From CAVXZE01 sp964615365 (GTDB lineage Bacteria > Myxococcota_A > UBA9160 > UBA6930), in NCBI GenBank assembly GCA_964615365.1, contig CAZTOU010000001.1:169322-233321 (forward strand): 64,000 nucleotides of DNA, given 5' to 3'. The position numbers and the translations under genes were made by a program. The notes under the pieces were generated by a model. It saw only the letters and a list, made by a program, of their open reading frames with translations, was not told the DNA's origin and did not search any database. This document shows positions 46,310-54,353 of this stretch, piece by piece; positions within the stretch are counted from its first letter, which is position 1; each line of letters opens with the position of its first letter.

Positions 46310-47839
46310 ATGAGCCCGTCTACACAGGTTCTGGTGGTCGACGACGAGAGGTTCTTCCGGGAGGCGATCCGCGACGTCCTCCACGGTGCCGACCTCCAGT
46401 GCGTCCTGGTCGCCAATGGCGCGGAGGCGCTCGAAGCCGCGGGCGACGAGGCGATCGGCGTGGTGATCCTGGACATCGAGCTCCCCGACCAGAGCGGGCT
46501 CGAGGTGTTTCGCAAGCTGCGCGAGACGCGACCGGATCTGCGCGTGATTATCCTCTCGGCGCACACCGACCAGGAGACGGTTCTGGAGGCTCTTCGCCTC
46601 GGGGCCTTCGACTATCTGGCAAAGCCGATTCACGAAGAGGAGCTCTCCCTGGCGGTGCGTCGCGCCCTCGAGACCTACGGCATCGCTTCATCCTGGAGCC
46701 GGCTGCGCCGGCGAATCGCGCTCCTGGAGGAGACCCTCGAGGAGCTCTGGGAGAGCGTCGGGGAAGCCGACGCAGACGAGCGGGCCCGGTCTTTGCGCGA
46801 GGGAGCGGTGCAGGCAACTTCGGAGATCCTGGGCGCGGCGAAGACCTCCCTGATGCTGCTCGACGAGGACGGAACCGCGCTGCGGATCGCCGCGACCCGC
46901 GGATTCAAGGTCTCGCCCGACGAGGTGGACGAGATCCCGTTCGGCGAGGGTGTGGCGGGGATGGCGCTGGCGCGATCGGAGCCGATCCTGGTCGCCGACG
47001 TGGCGGCGGACGAGCGCTTCGCCGGGCGATCCCCCGATGGCCGCTACGCGTCGAACTCTTTTGCCGTCGCCCCGCTGGCGGCGGGCGCCCGGATCCTCGG
47101 GGTCTTGTGCGCCACGGAACGGGCCAGCGGCGAGCCCTTCGACGAAGAGGACCTCGCACTGATGCGAATCCTGTCGGTGCAGCTCGCGCAGATGCTGGAG
47201 GTCGGGCGGGACCTCGCCGCGACGCTCGAGGCGGGGGCGGTCCTCGAGGAGCCGCAGGAGGAGGCGGGAGGGGTCCGGACGGTGGGGGAGGTCGGGCCGG
47301 AGGCCGATCTGGCCCGGGCGATCTGTGAGGCGGTGACCGCGGAGGTGGAGCCCGCGAGGATTCTCGAGGCTGCGCTCAAGCCCGTCGCAGAGACCCTCCG
47401 GGCTGCACCGGTCTCCCTCTTCCTGATGGACGAGGAGCGGGGGGAGCTGGTGCTGGAGGCCGAGTGCGATCGCGGCGCACGGAGCGATCGCTCGACGCTC
47501 GCAGCCGGGCGAGGCCTCACCGGGACGGTGCAGGAGAGCGGGAACCTCATCGCCAGCGACGACCCGGCGGCGGATCCTCGCTTCGACGGGGGAATCGACA
47601 CGCCCGAGGACGGCGGCTCCGGACCTCTCCTCTGCGGGCCCCTCCGCTTCCGCGGCAAGACCCTCGGAATCTTCCGCGCCTTTCCCGAGACACACGAGAA
47701 CGCATCTCCCGGGATGGGAGAGGTCCTGGCCGCTGCGCTCTCCGCGGCGGTTCGCAACGTGCTCCTGTACCGTAGCCTGGTGGATACGATCGACGAGGTC
47801 GCCCGCGCCCGCCGCGAAGGCCGGGCGGGCAGGGGCTGA
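46310..47839 (+). CDS. Receiver-GAF-GAF protein without output domain
   Basis: A 509-residue cytoplasmic signalling protein. The receiver (residues 5-120) has LVVDDERFF, a phospho-acceptor Asp in VVILDIELPDQSG and Lys in YLAKPI. A helix follows, then two GAF-like domains (about 160-305 and 330-490; for example VAGMALARSEPILVADVAADERF and GRGLTGTVQESGNLIASDDPAADPRF). It has no HATPase, GGDEF, EAL or HTH. It may act by protein-protein contacts, possibly binding small ligands. It stands alone between hslU and argB. Confidence 0.8.
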   Translation: MSPSTQVLVVDDERFFREAIRDVLHGADLQCVLVANGAEALEAAGDEAIGVVILDIELPDQSGLEVFRKLRETRPDLRVIILSAHTDQETVLEALRLGAFDYLAKPIHEEELSLAVRRALETYGIASSWSRLRRRIALLEETLEELWESVGEADADERARSLREGAVQATSEILGAAKTSLMLLDEDGTALRIAATRGFKVSPDEVDEIPFGEGVAGMALARSEPILVADVAADERFAGRSPDGRYASNSFAVAPLAAGARILGVLCATERASGEPFDEEDLALMRILSVQLAQMLEVGRDLAATLEAGAVLEEPQEEAGGVRTVGEVGPEADLARAICEAVTAEVEPARILEAALKPVAETLRAAPVSLFLMDEERGELVLEAECDRGARSDRSTLAAGRGLTGTVQESGNLIASDDPAADPRFDGGIDTPEDGGSGPLLCGPLRFRGKTLGIFRAFPETHENASPGMGEVLAAALSAAVRNVLLYRSLVDTIDEVARARREGRAGRG

Positions 47840-47927
47840 GCGGTGATTCTCCCGACCGGTGATCGCGACGGACGCGGCCGGCGAGTGTCCGCGCGATGAG
47901 CTGCAAGCCCCCGAGGGCTCCGGAGCC

Positions 47928-48782
47928 ATGGTCCAGAAGCTGATCGACAAGGCGGAGGTGCTGGTCGAGGCGCTGCCCTACATCCGCCGGTTTTACGAGA
48001 AGACCATCGTCATCAAGTACGGTGGCCACGCCATGACGGACGAAGCGCTGCGCGCGTCCTTCGCAGTGGACGTGGTGTTCCTCAAATACGTCGGGCTGCG
48101 CCCGGTCATCGTGCACGGCGGGGGGCCGCAGATCGGCGAGGTCCAGCAGAAGCTCGGCCTGGAGTCGACCTTCGTCGGCGGTCTCCGCGTGACGGACGAT
48201 GCGACCATGGAGGTCGTCGAGATGGTTCTGGGCGGCCGGATCAACGGTGAGATCGTCGAGCTGGTGAACCGCGGCGGCGGCCGGGCGGTGGGTCTCACCG
48301 GCAACGACGGCGGGATGCTCACGGTGCGACGGAAGTCGAGAGAGGGCAGGGACATCGGTCGGGTGGGCGAGGTCATGCACGTCGATCCCGCGCCGATTGC
48401 GGCGGTGGCGAACGCCGGCTTCGTGCCGGTCGTCGCGCCGATCGGAGTCGATTCGGAAGGGGTCACCCACAACGTGAATGCCGACGAAGCAGCCGGAGCG
48501 ATCGCCCAGGCGCTCCACGCCGAGAAGCTGATTCTTCTCACCGACGTCGAGGGCGTGAAAGACGCGCGCGGTGCGCTGATTCCCCAGCTCTCGGTGGAGG
48601 AGGCGCGAAAGCTGCTGGCCGATGGATCCATCCGGGAGGGGATGATCCCCAAGGTCGAGTGCTGCATCGACGCTGTCACCGGTGGGGTCTCGCGGACACA
48701 CGTCATCGACGGTCGAATCGTCCACGCTATTCTCCTCGAGGTCTTCACCGACGGAGGAGTCGGAACCCTCCTGACCCACTGA
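47928..48782 (+). CDS. argB: Acetylglutamate kinase
   Basis: A 284-residue amino-acid kinase for the second step of arginine synthesis. TIVIKYGGHAM, VIVHGGGPQIGEV, the substrate segment GLRVTDDATMEVVEMVLGGRINGEIV and the C-terminal GMIPKVECCIDAV are all typical. ATG 47928 fits family starts; longer reading to 47859 is possible. argF follows after 3 nt. The argD aminotransferase that usually sits between or near them is absent here. Confidence 0.95.
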   Translation: MVQKLIDKAEVLVEALPYIRRFYEKTIVIKYGGHAMTDEALRASFAVDVVFLKYVGLRPVIVHGGGPQIGEVQQKLGLESTFVGGLRVTDDATMEVVEMVLGGRINGEIVELVNRGGGRAVGLTGNDGGMLTVRRKSREGRDIGRVGEVMHVDPAPIAAVANAGFVPVVAPIGVDSEGVTHNVNADEAAGAIAQALHAEKLILLTDVEGVKDARGALIPQLSVEEARKLLADGSIREGMIPKVECCIDAVTGGVSRTHVIDGRIVHAILLEVFTDGGVGTLLTH

Positions 48783-48785
48783 GTG

Positions 48786-49709
48786 ATGCCCAAGGACTTC
48801 ATCTGCCTCGCTGACTGGACTGCGGAATCACTGTTGGAGATCCTCGCGCGCGCGCGGCGGCTGAAGGCCCTGCTCTCCGATGGAGAACGTCCCCAGACCC
48901 TGCTCGGCCGGACCGCCGCCATGTACTTCGAACATCCCTCCCTTCGGACCCACGTGACCTTCGAGGCGGGCATGAATCAGCTCGGGGGGCACACCATCTT
49001 CCTCACGCCGGAGCAGATCGGCATCGGAACCCGCGAGTCGGCCAGCGACGTGGCGATGAGTCTCTCACGCTGGGTGGACGCGCTGGTGGCGCGGACGACC
49101 AGCCACTCCCTGGTCGAGGAGCTGGCCGCGGTGGCGACGGTTCCGGTCATCAACGCACTCACGGACCTCCTCCACCCCTGCCAGGCGATGGCGGATCTTC
49201 TCACCATCTCCGAGCGGGTGGAGCTCGAGAAGGCCCGCATCGCCTTCGTCGGCGATGGCAACAACGTCGCCAACTCGCTGCTCCTGGCGGCGGCGGTGCT
49301 GGGCCTCGATCTCCGGCTCGCGACTCCCGACACCCACCGGCCGGCCGCGTCGATCCAGTCCCGCGCCGCGGAGCTGGCCGAGCGGAGTGGCGCTCGAATC
49401 CTCTACACGACGAGCCCCGTCGAGGCGATTCGCGACGCAGATTTCGTGTACACGGACGTCTGGACCAGCATGGGCCAGGAGGAAGAGGCCGAGAAGCGGC
49501 GCGCCATCTTCGAGCCCTACCAGGTCAACGCGGAGCTCATGAAGCACGCGCCGGCGGAGGCACGGGTCATGCACGACCTTCCCGCCCATCGCGGCGAGGA
49601 GATCACCGACGAGGTCCTCGACGGACCCCGCAGCATCGTGTTCGATCAGGCGGAGAACCGCCTTCACGCCCAGAAGGCCGTCCTGGAGCGGCTTCTTCGA
49701 CCCGCCTGA
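48786..49709 (+). CDS. argF: Ornithine carbamoyltransferase with HDLP active-site variant
   Basis: A 307-residue transcarbamylase. It has carbamoyl-phosphate motif EHPSLRTHVTFEAG (Ser52, Arg54, Thr55), the HPCQ motif (LLHPCQAMADL), GDGNNVANS and the ornithine SMG loop TDVWTSMGQEEE. The normally conserved HCLP active-site peptide reads HDLPAHRG, with Asp264 (GAC) for Cys. SLRT instead of STRT recalls acetylornithine or succinylornithine transcarbamylases, but the SMG loop favours ornithine. ATG 48786 or the adjacent GTG 48783 may be used. Confidence 0.88.
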   Translation: MPKDFICLADWTAESLLEILARARRLKALLSDGERPQTLLGRTAAMYFEHPSLRTHVTFEAGMNQLGGHTIFLTPEQIGIGTRESASDVAMSLSRWVDALVARTTSHSLVEELAAVATVPVINALTDLLHPCQAMADLLTISERVELEKARIAFVGDGNNVANSLLLAAAVLGLDLRLATPDTHRPAASIQSRAAELAERSGARILYTTSPVEAIRDADFVYTDVWTSMGQEEEAEKRRAIFEPYQVNAELMKHAPAEARVMHDLPAHRGEEITDEVLDGPRSIVFDQAENRLHAQKAVLERLLRPA

Positions 49710-49825
49710 TCCCCTCGGGGAATCCCCAGACTGCAGGTTCCCGACGAAGCCCTCAGCTTCTGCGGGGAAAAGGCCGATGAGCGCCCTGACGGCCGGACCC
49801 GGACGGAAACGCCTGGAGGGGATCA

Positions 49826-51016
49826 ATGTCTGCCAACGGGGGCGCCCGAGGGGGTGAAAATCGAATCCCCCGACTCGCGCCTGGATGCGATCCCACGCGG
49901 CTCTCGCTCTCCCCGGCCGAGGGATACCTGCTCTCGCGAATCGACGGGGCGACTTCCTGCGAGATGCTTCGCCAGATCGGCGGCATGCCCGCCACACAGG
50001 TGAACCGGTGCATCGACGACTGGGTGAAGCAGGGCGTGGTCCGGTTCGATGACGATCCCCCTCCGCTCGCGGTCTACGAATCGGCGACCGGGGGAGACGC
50101 GGGGTCCTCCGAGCTCGAGCTCGATCCGAGCCTGGATCTGCCCGTCGACCGCCAGCGGCAGATCCTCGAGTTCATAACCGGGCTCGATCGGCCCTACCAC
50201 GAGATCCTCGGAGTGGCCAGCGACGCCGACGTCAAGACGATCAAGAAGGCCTACTTCGGGCTCTCCAAGCAGTACCACCCGGATCTCTACTTCCGCCGCA
50301 ACCTGGGCCCCTACGCGGAGAAGGTGGAGAGCTGCTTCAAGAAGATCCTGGAGGCATACGAGCTGCTCTCGGATCCGGCCACTCGCGCCGAGGTCCAGGC
50401 GCAGTCCGCCTCCACCACACCGCCCTCGGCGAGCGCGTCTCCCAGTGCGCTGGCGGCCCGCAGGCGTCTCTCGCGGCTCGGCAAGCAGCTCCACCTCATC
50501 GAGGCGCGCAAGCGCAAGGCCAAGACCTTCTTCGAGTCGGGAATGTCGGCCTTCCATCAGGAACGCTGGCTGGAGGCGGCCGGGAGCGTACGGCTGGCGA
50601 TCGCCTTCGATTCCGGCAACCAGGCCTACAAGGAGGCCTTCGCGGACGTCCAGCGAAAGGCCCACGAGGAGCGGGCGAAGACGCTGGTCAAGCAGGCCGA
50701 GGGGGCGCTGGTGATGCGGGACTATCGCGACGCCGCCGAGCTCTTCGAAGAGGCGCTCCAGTACCGCCCCGCCGACCCCGAGCTCAACATCCGCGCGGCG
50801 CGCCTGCAGTGGCAGGTCGTCGGAGACCTGCGCAAGGCCAAGGAGTTTGCGGCGGTGGCCTGCGAAATCGAGCCCGACAACGCCGGACATCGGCGAACCC
50901 TGGGCCAGATCTTCAAGGCCGCCGGACTCAAGTCCAACGCGCGGAGGGAGCTCGAGGCGGCCTTGAAGCTGGATCCGAAGGACGCGGAGGCGAGCGCGGA
51001 GCTCAAGTCCCTGTGA
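49826..51016 (+). CDS. J-domain protein with N-terminal IDG-TS domain and C-terminal TPRs
   Basis: A 396-residue protein in three parts. Residues 25-75 form a small helical/winged domain (SPAEGYLLSRIDGATSCEML) that reappears in the TPR protein at 52655. Residues 120-185 are a J-domain with the HPD motif at 151-153 (QYHPDLYFRR), then a Ser/Ala-rich linker. Residues 240-396 hold about three TPR units (RDYRDAAELFEEALQYRPADPELNIRAARL). The HPD motif should stimulate the ATPase of the Hsp70 encoded 34 nt downstream. GGAGGGG precedes ATG 49826. It is not classical DnaJ: it has no Gly/Phe or zinc region. Confidence 0.85.
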   Translation: MSANGGARGGENRIPRLAPGCDPTRLSLSPAEGYLLSRIDGATSCEMLRQIGGMPATQVNRCIDDWVKQGVVRFDDDPPPLAVYESATGGDAGSSELELDPSLDLPVDRQRQILEFITGLDRPYHEILGVASDADVKTIKKAYFGLSKQYHPDLYFRRNLGPYAEKVESCFKKILEAYELLSDPATRAEVQAQSASTTPPSASASPSALAARRRLSRLGKQLHLIEARKRKAKTFFESGMSAFHQERWLEAAGSVRLAIAFDSGNQAYKEAFADVQRKAHEERAKTLVKQAEGALVMRDYRDAAELFEEALQYRPADPELNIRAARLQWQVVGDLRKAKEFAAVACEIEPDNAGHRRTLGQIFKAAGLKSNARRELEAALKLDPKDAEASAELKSL

Positions 51017-51050
51017 CGGCGCAGTCGTCTGGGGAACCTGGAGGAGAATG

Positions 51051-52640
51051 ATGAGTTACGTGATCGGGATCGACCTGGGGACCACCAACTCCTGCGTCGC
51101 GATCATCGAAAACGGGCAGCCGAGCGTGATTCCCAACGCCGGCGGCTACAAGACGACCCCCTCGATGTTCGCCATCACCCAGGACGGCAAGAGACTGGTG
51201 GGCCACCTCGCCAAGCGACAGGCGATCACCAACTCGAAGAACACGACCTTCGCCACCAAGCGTCTGATCGGCCGACGATTCGATGCGCCGGAGGTCCAGA
51301 GATCCATCGATTTCAGCCCCTTCCAGATCGTTCGCGGCCCCAACGACGATCCGCGCGTCGAAATCGCCGGGAAGACGTTCACCTGTCCCGAGATCTCAGC
51401 GCTGATTCTGCGCGAGATGAAGCGGGTCGTGGAGGAGTACCTGGGAGAGCACGTCCACGACGCCGTGATCACCGTTCCCGCCTACTTCAACGACGCGCAG
51501 CGACAGTGCACCAAGGACGCCGGAAAGATCGCCGGGCTCGAGGTTCTCCGCATCATCAACGAGCCCACGGCCGCCGCCCTGGCCTACGGACTCAACAAGA
51601 ACAACGAAGAGAAGGTCGCGATCTACGACCTCGGCGGGGGGACCTTCGACATCTCGATCCTGGAGATGAGCGATGGGGTCGTCGAAGTCCTGGCCACCGC
51701 GGGCAACACCTTCCTGGGAGGCGAAGATTTCGATCAGCGCATCGTGGCCCATCTGCTGGATACCTTCGAGCAGAGCGAAGGAGTCGATCTGCGGAGCGAC
51801 ACCATGGCGTTACAGCGCCTGAAGGACGCGGCCGAGAAGGCCAAGTGCGATCTCTCGGCTCGGGAGGTCACCGAGATCAATCTCCCCTTCATTGCCAGCG
51901 ACGCCAGCGGTCCTCGGCACCTGAGTCTCGAGCTCACCCGGGAGACCCTCGAGAATCTGGTGGGTGACGTGGTTCGCGGAACCCTGAAGACGGCGGAGCA
52001 GTGCGTCAGGGACTCCGACCTCACCGTCGATGCGATCGATCAGGTCATCCTGGTGGGCGGCCAGACCCGCATGCCCCTGGTCCAGGCCGCGGTCACGGAG
52101 TTCTTCGGCAAGCGGCCCCACAAGGGTGTGAATCCCGACGAGGTGGTGGCGATCGGCGCGGCGATCCAGGGGGAGAGCCTGGTCTCCGAAGACGAGAACC
52201 TGCTGCTGCTCGACGTGACCCCGCTCTCCCTGGGAATCGCGACCTTCGGCGGCCACTTCGCCAAGCTGATCGACCGGAACACGACGGTGCCGGCGCGCAA
52301 GGGCCACATCTTCACCACCACGCGCGACAACCAGTCGGCGGTGAAGATCCGCGTACTCCAGGGCGAGTCCGAGATCGCCACCGAGAACGATCTGCTCGGA
52401 GAGTTCGTGCTCGGCGGCATCCGGCCTTCCCGGAAGGGGGAGCCGGAGATCGACGTCTCCTTCGACATCGACGCGAACGGGATCGTGAGCGTCTCGGCGC
52501 GCGATACGGCGACCGGCAGGGAGCAGTCGATCACCGTGAACGCGACGGGCACCCTCTCCGACGAAGAGATCCAGACCATCATCGAGGAGAACGAGCTCTA
52601 CGAGGTCCAGATCAAGGACAGCGGCGAGGTGCATACCTAG
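51051..52640 (+). CDS. Hsp70 (DnaK paralogue) lacking the C-terminal lid
   Basis: A 529-residue Hsp70. The nucleotide-binding domain is intact (GIDLGTTNSCVA, IYDLGGGTFDISIL, LVGGQTRMP), as are the linker LLLLDVTPLSLGIA and the substrate-binding beta domain (DNQSAVKIRVLQGE, SFDIDANGIVSVSARD). The protein stops shortly after TLSDEEIQTIIEEN, so the helical lid of about 100 residues and the disordered tail of DnaK are missing. ATG 51051 is preferred to 51048 because GGAGGAG would be too close to the latter. It lies between its J-domain partner and a TPR protein, so it is a specialised rather than general chaperone. Confidence 0.92.
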   Translation: MSYVIGIDLGTTNSCVAIIENGQPSVIPNAGGYKTTPSMFAITQDGKRLVGHLAKRQAITNSKNTTFATKRLIGRRFDAPEVQRSIDFSPFQIVRGPNDDPRVEIAGKTFTCPEISALILREMKRVVEEYLGEHVHDAVITVPAYFNDAQRQCTKDAGKIAGLEVLRIINEPTAAALAYGLNKNNEEKVAIYDLGGGTFDISILEMSDGVVEVLATAGNTFLGGEDFDQRIVAHLLDTFEQSEGVDLRSDTMALQRLKDAAEKAKCDLSAREVTEINLPFIASDASGPRHLSLELTRETLENLVGDVVRGTLKTAEQCVRDSDLTVDAIDQVILVGGQTRMPLVQAAVTEFFGKRPHKGVNPDEVVAIGAAIQGESLVSEDENLLLLDVTPLSLGIATFGGHFAKLIDRNTTVPARKGHIFTTTRDNQSAVKIRVLQGESEIATENDLLGEFVLGGIRPSRKGEPEIDVSFDIDANGIVSVSARDTATGREQSITVNATGTLSDEEIQTIIEENELYEVQIKDSGEVHT

Positions 52641-52654
52641 GAGTGAGTCCCGCA

Positions 52655-53236
52655 ATGACCGAATCCAAGGACGCGCTGATCTCGCGCCTGATGGAAGAGG
52701 GACTGGAGCACTACGGTGAGGGCCGGATGGATCAGGCCGCCGGGTGCTGGCGCGAGGTGCTCCGCCTCGAACCTGGGCACCCCGAGGCGGAGGACTATCT
52801 GCGGACCGCCGGCTTCGACGAGGACGAGGTCCTGTTGTCTCAGGCTTCCGGCGAAGGAGACGCGAGTCTGCTGGCTGACGCCCTCGAGCTGTTTCGGAAG
52901 GGCGAGGTCCAGGAATCCCTCGAGCTGTTCGAGACGCTGGCCGGCGAGAACCCTGGACGCATGGAGATCCAGGGCTACTTCGAGCTGGTTCGAAGCCACC
53001 TCTACAAGTTCTACCAGGAGCGGATCGAGGACCCCTCCAGAGTGCTGAAGGTGAAGATCGCCGCGGAAGAGATGATGAGATTCAATCTCCCGGCGAACGC
53101 GGGCTTCGTGCTCTCGATGGTCGACGGCAGGACCAGCGTGAACGAGATCCTGGCCTTGTCGGGGATGGATCCCTTCGACGCGGTTCGCGTGGTCGGCAAG
53201 CTGCTCGAGGCGGGAATCGTCGAGGTGAGTCCGTGA
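52655..53236 (+). CDS. TPR-like protein with C-terminal IDG-TS domain
   Basis: A 193-residue soluble protein. Residues 1-50 and 70-110 resemble TPR helices (GLEHYGEGRMDQAAGCWREVLRLEPGHPEAEDYL). Residues 142-192 (FNLPANAGFVLSMVDGRTSV and following) align without gaps over 51 positions with residues 25-75 of the J protein encoded at 49826, about 14 identities. AGGAGTGAG stands 8 nt upstream. The stop overlaps the PAS pseudokinase start as GTGA. It may be an adaptor linking the chaperone pair to the signalling protein. Confidence 0.75.
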   Translation: MTESKDALISRLMEEGLEHYGEGRMDQAAGCWREVLRLEPGHPEAEDYLRTAGFDEDEVLLSQASGEGDASLLADALELFRKGEVQESLELFETLAGENPGRMEIQGYFELVRSHLYKFYQERIEDPSRVLKVKIAAEEMMRFNLPANAGFVLSMVDGRTSVNEILALSGMDPFDAVRVVGKLLEAGIVEVSP

Positions 53237-54192
53237 CCGGCGCAGAACAATCGCTGCTCTCGTTCCTCGACGCGCCGGTGATCGTCGGCGACCCGGACGG
53301 ACGCGTGGTCTACGCGAATCCCGCATTCGAGTCGCGGTTCGGCATCACTGCCGAGGCCACCCGCGGTCAGAGCCTTTCCGAGCTCTTCGAGGGGGGCGGT
53401 CGCGAGGCGGTGCTCCACGCGGTGGCCGAGGTCTACGAGTACGGAGAGAGCTTCCGGTTCCGGCTGCGCGAGCGCGGCGTGGGCTTCGCGGCGGTGGCGT
53501 CTCCGATCGTCGCAGAGGATGCTCGGGTGGGTGTGGTGATCCTGCTCAAGGAAGAGGTGGAAGGCATCGAATGCCTGCTCTCTCTGCACCGGGAGATCCA
53601 GGATCCCCTCGACGAGCTCGCCAACTGCCTGGAGCTGCTGCTGGAGCAGACCGGCGGACGCCGCGACGCCCGCTACCGCGGCCTGGTGGAGGGGAGCCTG
53701 CGCGCCCTGACACGACTGTGCAAGTGGTCCGACGAGCTCCGCGCCGTCCTCTCGGGCGCGCCCAGCCCGACCCTCGAACGCGAGAGCTTCAATTCCGCCG
53801 AGGTCGTGCGCCGGGTGGCGGAGCGCGCCGCCGGGTGGATCGGCGACGCCGACACCACCGTCGAGCTGCTCGCGGCGAGAAGCCTGCCCGCCGTGCGTGG
53901 GGACGAAGCCCGCCTCGAGTCGGTGCTGAACAGGATCTTGCAGGATCGCCTCGAGCAGGATCGGCCTCCCTCCGAGATCTTCATCGGTGCTCGCGCCGCC
54001 GGAACCGGCACCGCAGCCGCGGTGATGGTGTCGGTGACGGAGCACTGGGCGAAAGGGGGCTGCCTCGTGGCGTCCTCCGACCCGCCGGTGATCAAGGAGT
54101 CCGTTGCCGCCCTGGACGGGGAAGTGCACACGACCATCGATCCCCAGCTGGGTCGCGTCACGCTGCTGCGACTCCCCGCCGAGGCGCACTGA
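53233..54192 (+). CDS. PAS-domain pseudo-histidine-kinase
   Basis: A 319-residue protein. A PAS domain (residues 5-110, APVIVGDPDGRVVYANPAFESRFG) is followed by a DHp-like helix with LHREIQDPLDELANCLELLLEQ. A degenerate HATPase-like region comes next, where the N-box place reads LESVLNRILQDRLEQ without the catalytic Asn and no DxGxG box can be found. The DHp keeps a His in the right setting, so it could accept phosphate but is unlikely to bind ATP normally. GTG 53233 is coupled to the TPR gene. It completes a four-gene module with the Hsp70. Confidence 0.7.
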   Translation: MTGAEQSLLSFLDAPVIVGDPDGRVVYANPAFESRFGITAEATRGQSLSELFEGGGREAVLHAVAEVYEYGESFRFRLRERGVGFAAVASPIVAEDARVGVVILLKEEVEGIECLLSLHREIQDPLDELANCLELLLEQTGGRRDARYRGLVEGSLRALTRLCKWSDELRAVLSGAPSPTLERESFNSAEVVRRVAERAAGWIGDADTTVELLAARSLPAVRGDEARLESVLNRILQDRLEQDRPPSEIFIGARAAGTGTAAAVMVSVTEHWAKGGCLVASSDPPVIKESVAALDGEVHTTIDPQLGRVTLLRLPAEAH

Positions 54193-54207
54193 GCCGGTCT
54201 CATCGAA

Positions 54208-54235
54208 CTACGCTCGCCTACGGCTCGCTGCGCGC
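54208..54235 (+). repeat. 28-nt repeat, left copy flanking argG
   Basis: This GC-rich element between the PAS gene and argG matches the reverse complement of 55587-55614 at 24 of 28 positions. The shared end is CTCGCTGCGCGC. It is a REP-like element or paired hairpin arm. Confidence 0.5.
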
Positions 54236-54353
54236 ACCGCCTCACTCTGCTCGGCGGCGCTTGCGTACTGGGTCGGCTCGGAGCGGGCCGGCGATCGCTG
54301 GCCTCGCGTACCCTCGGTGCTTCGTTACACTCCGCCGCCGGGAGGATAAGGCG

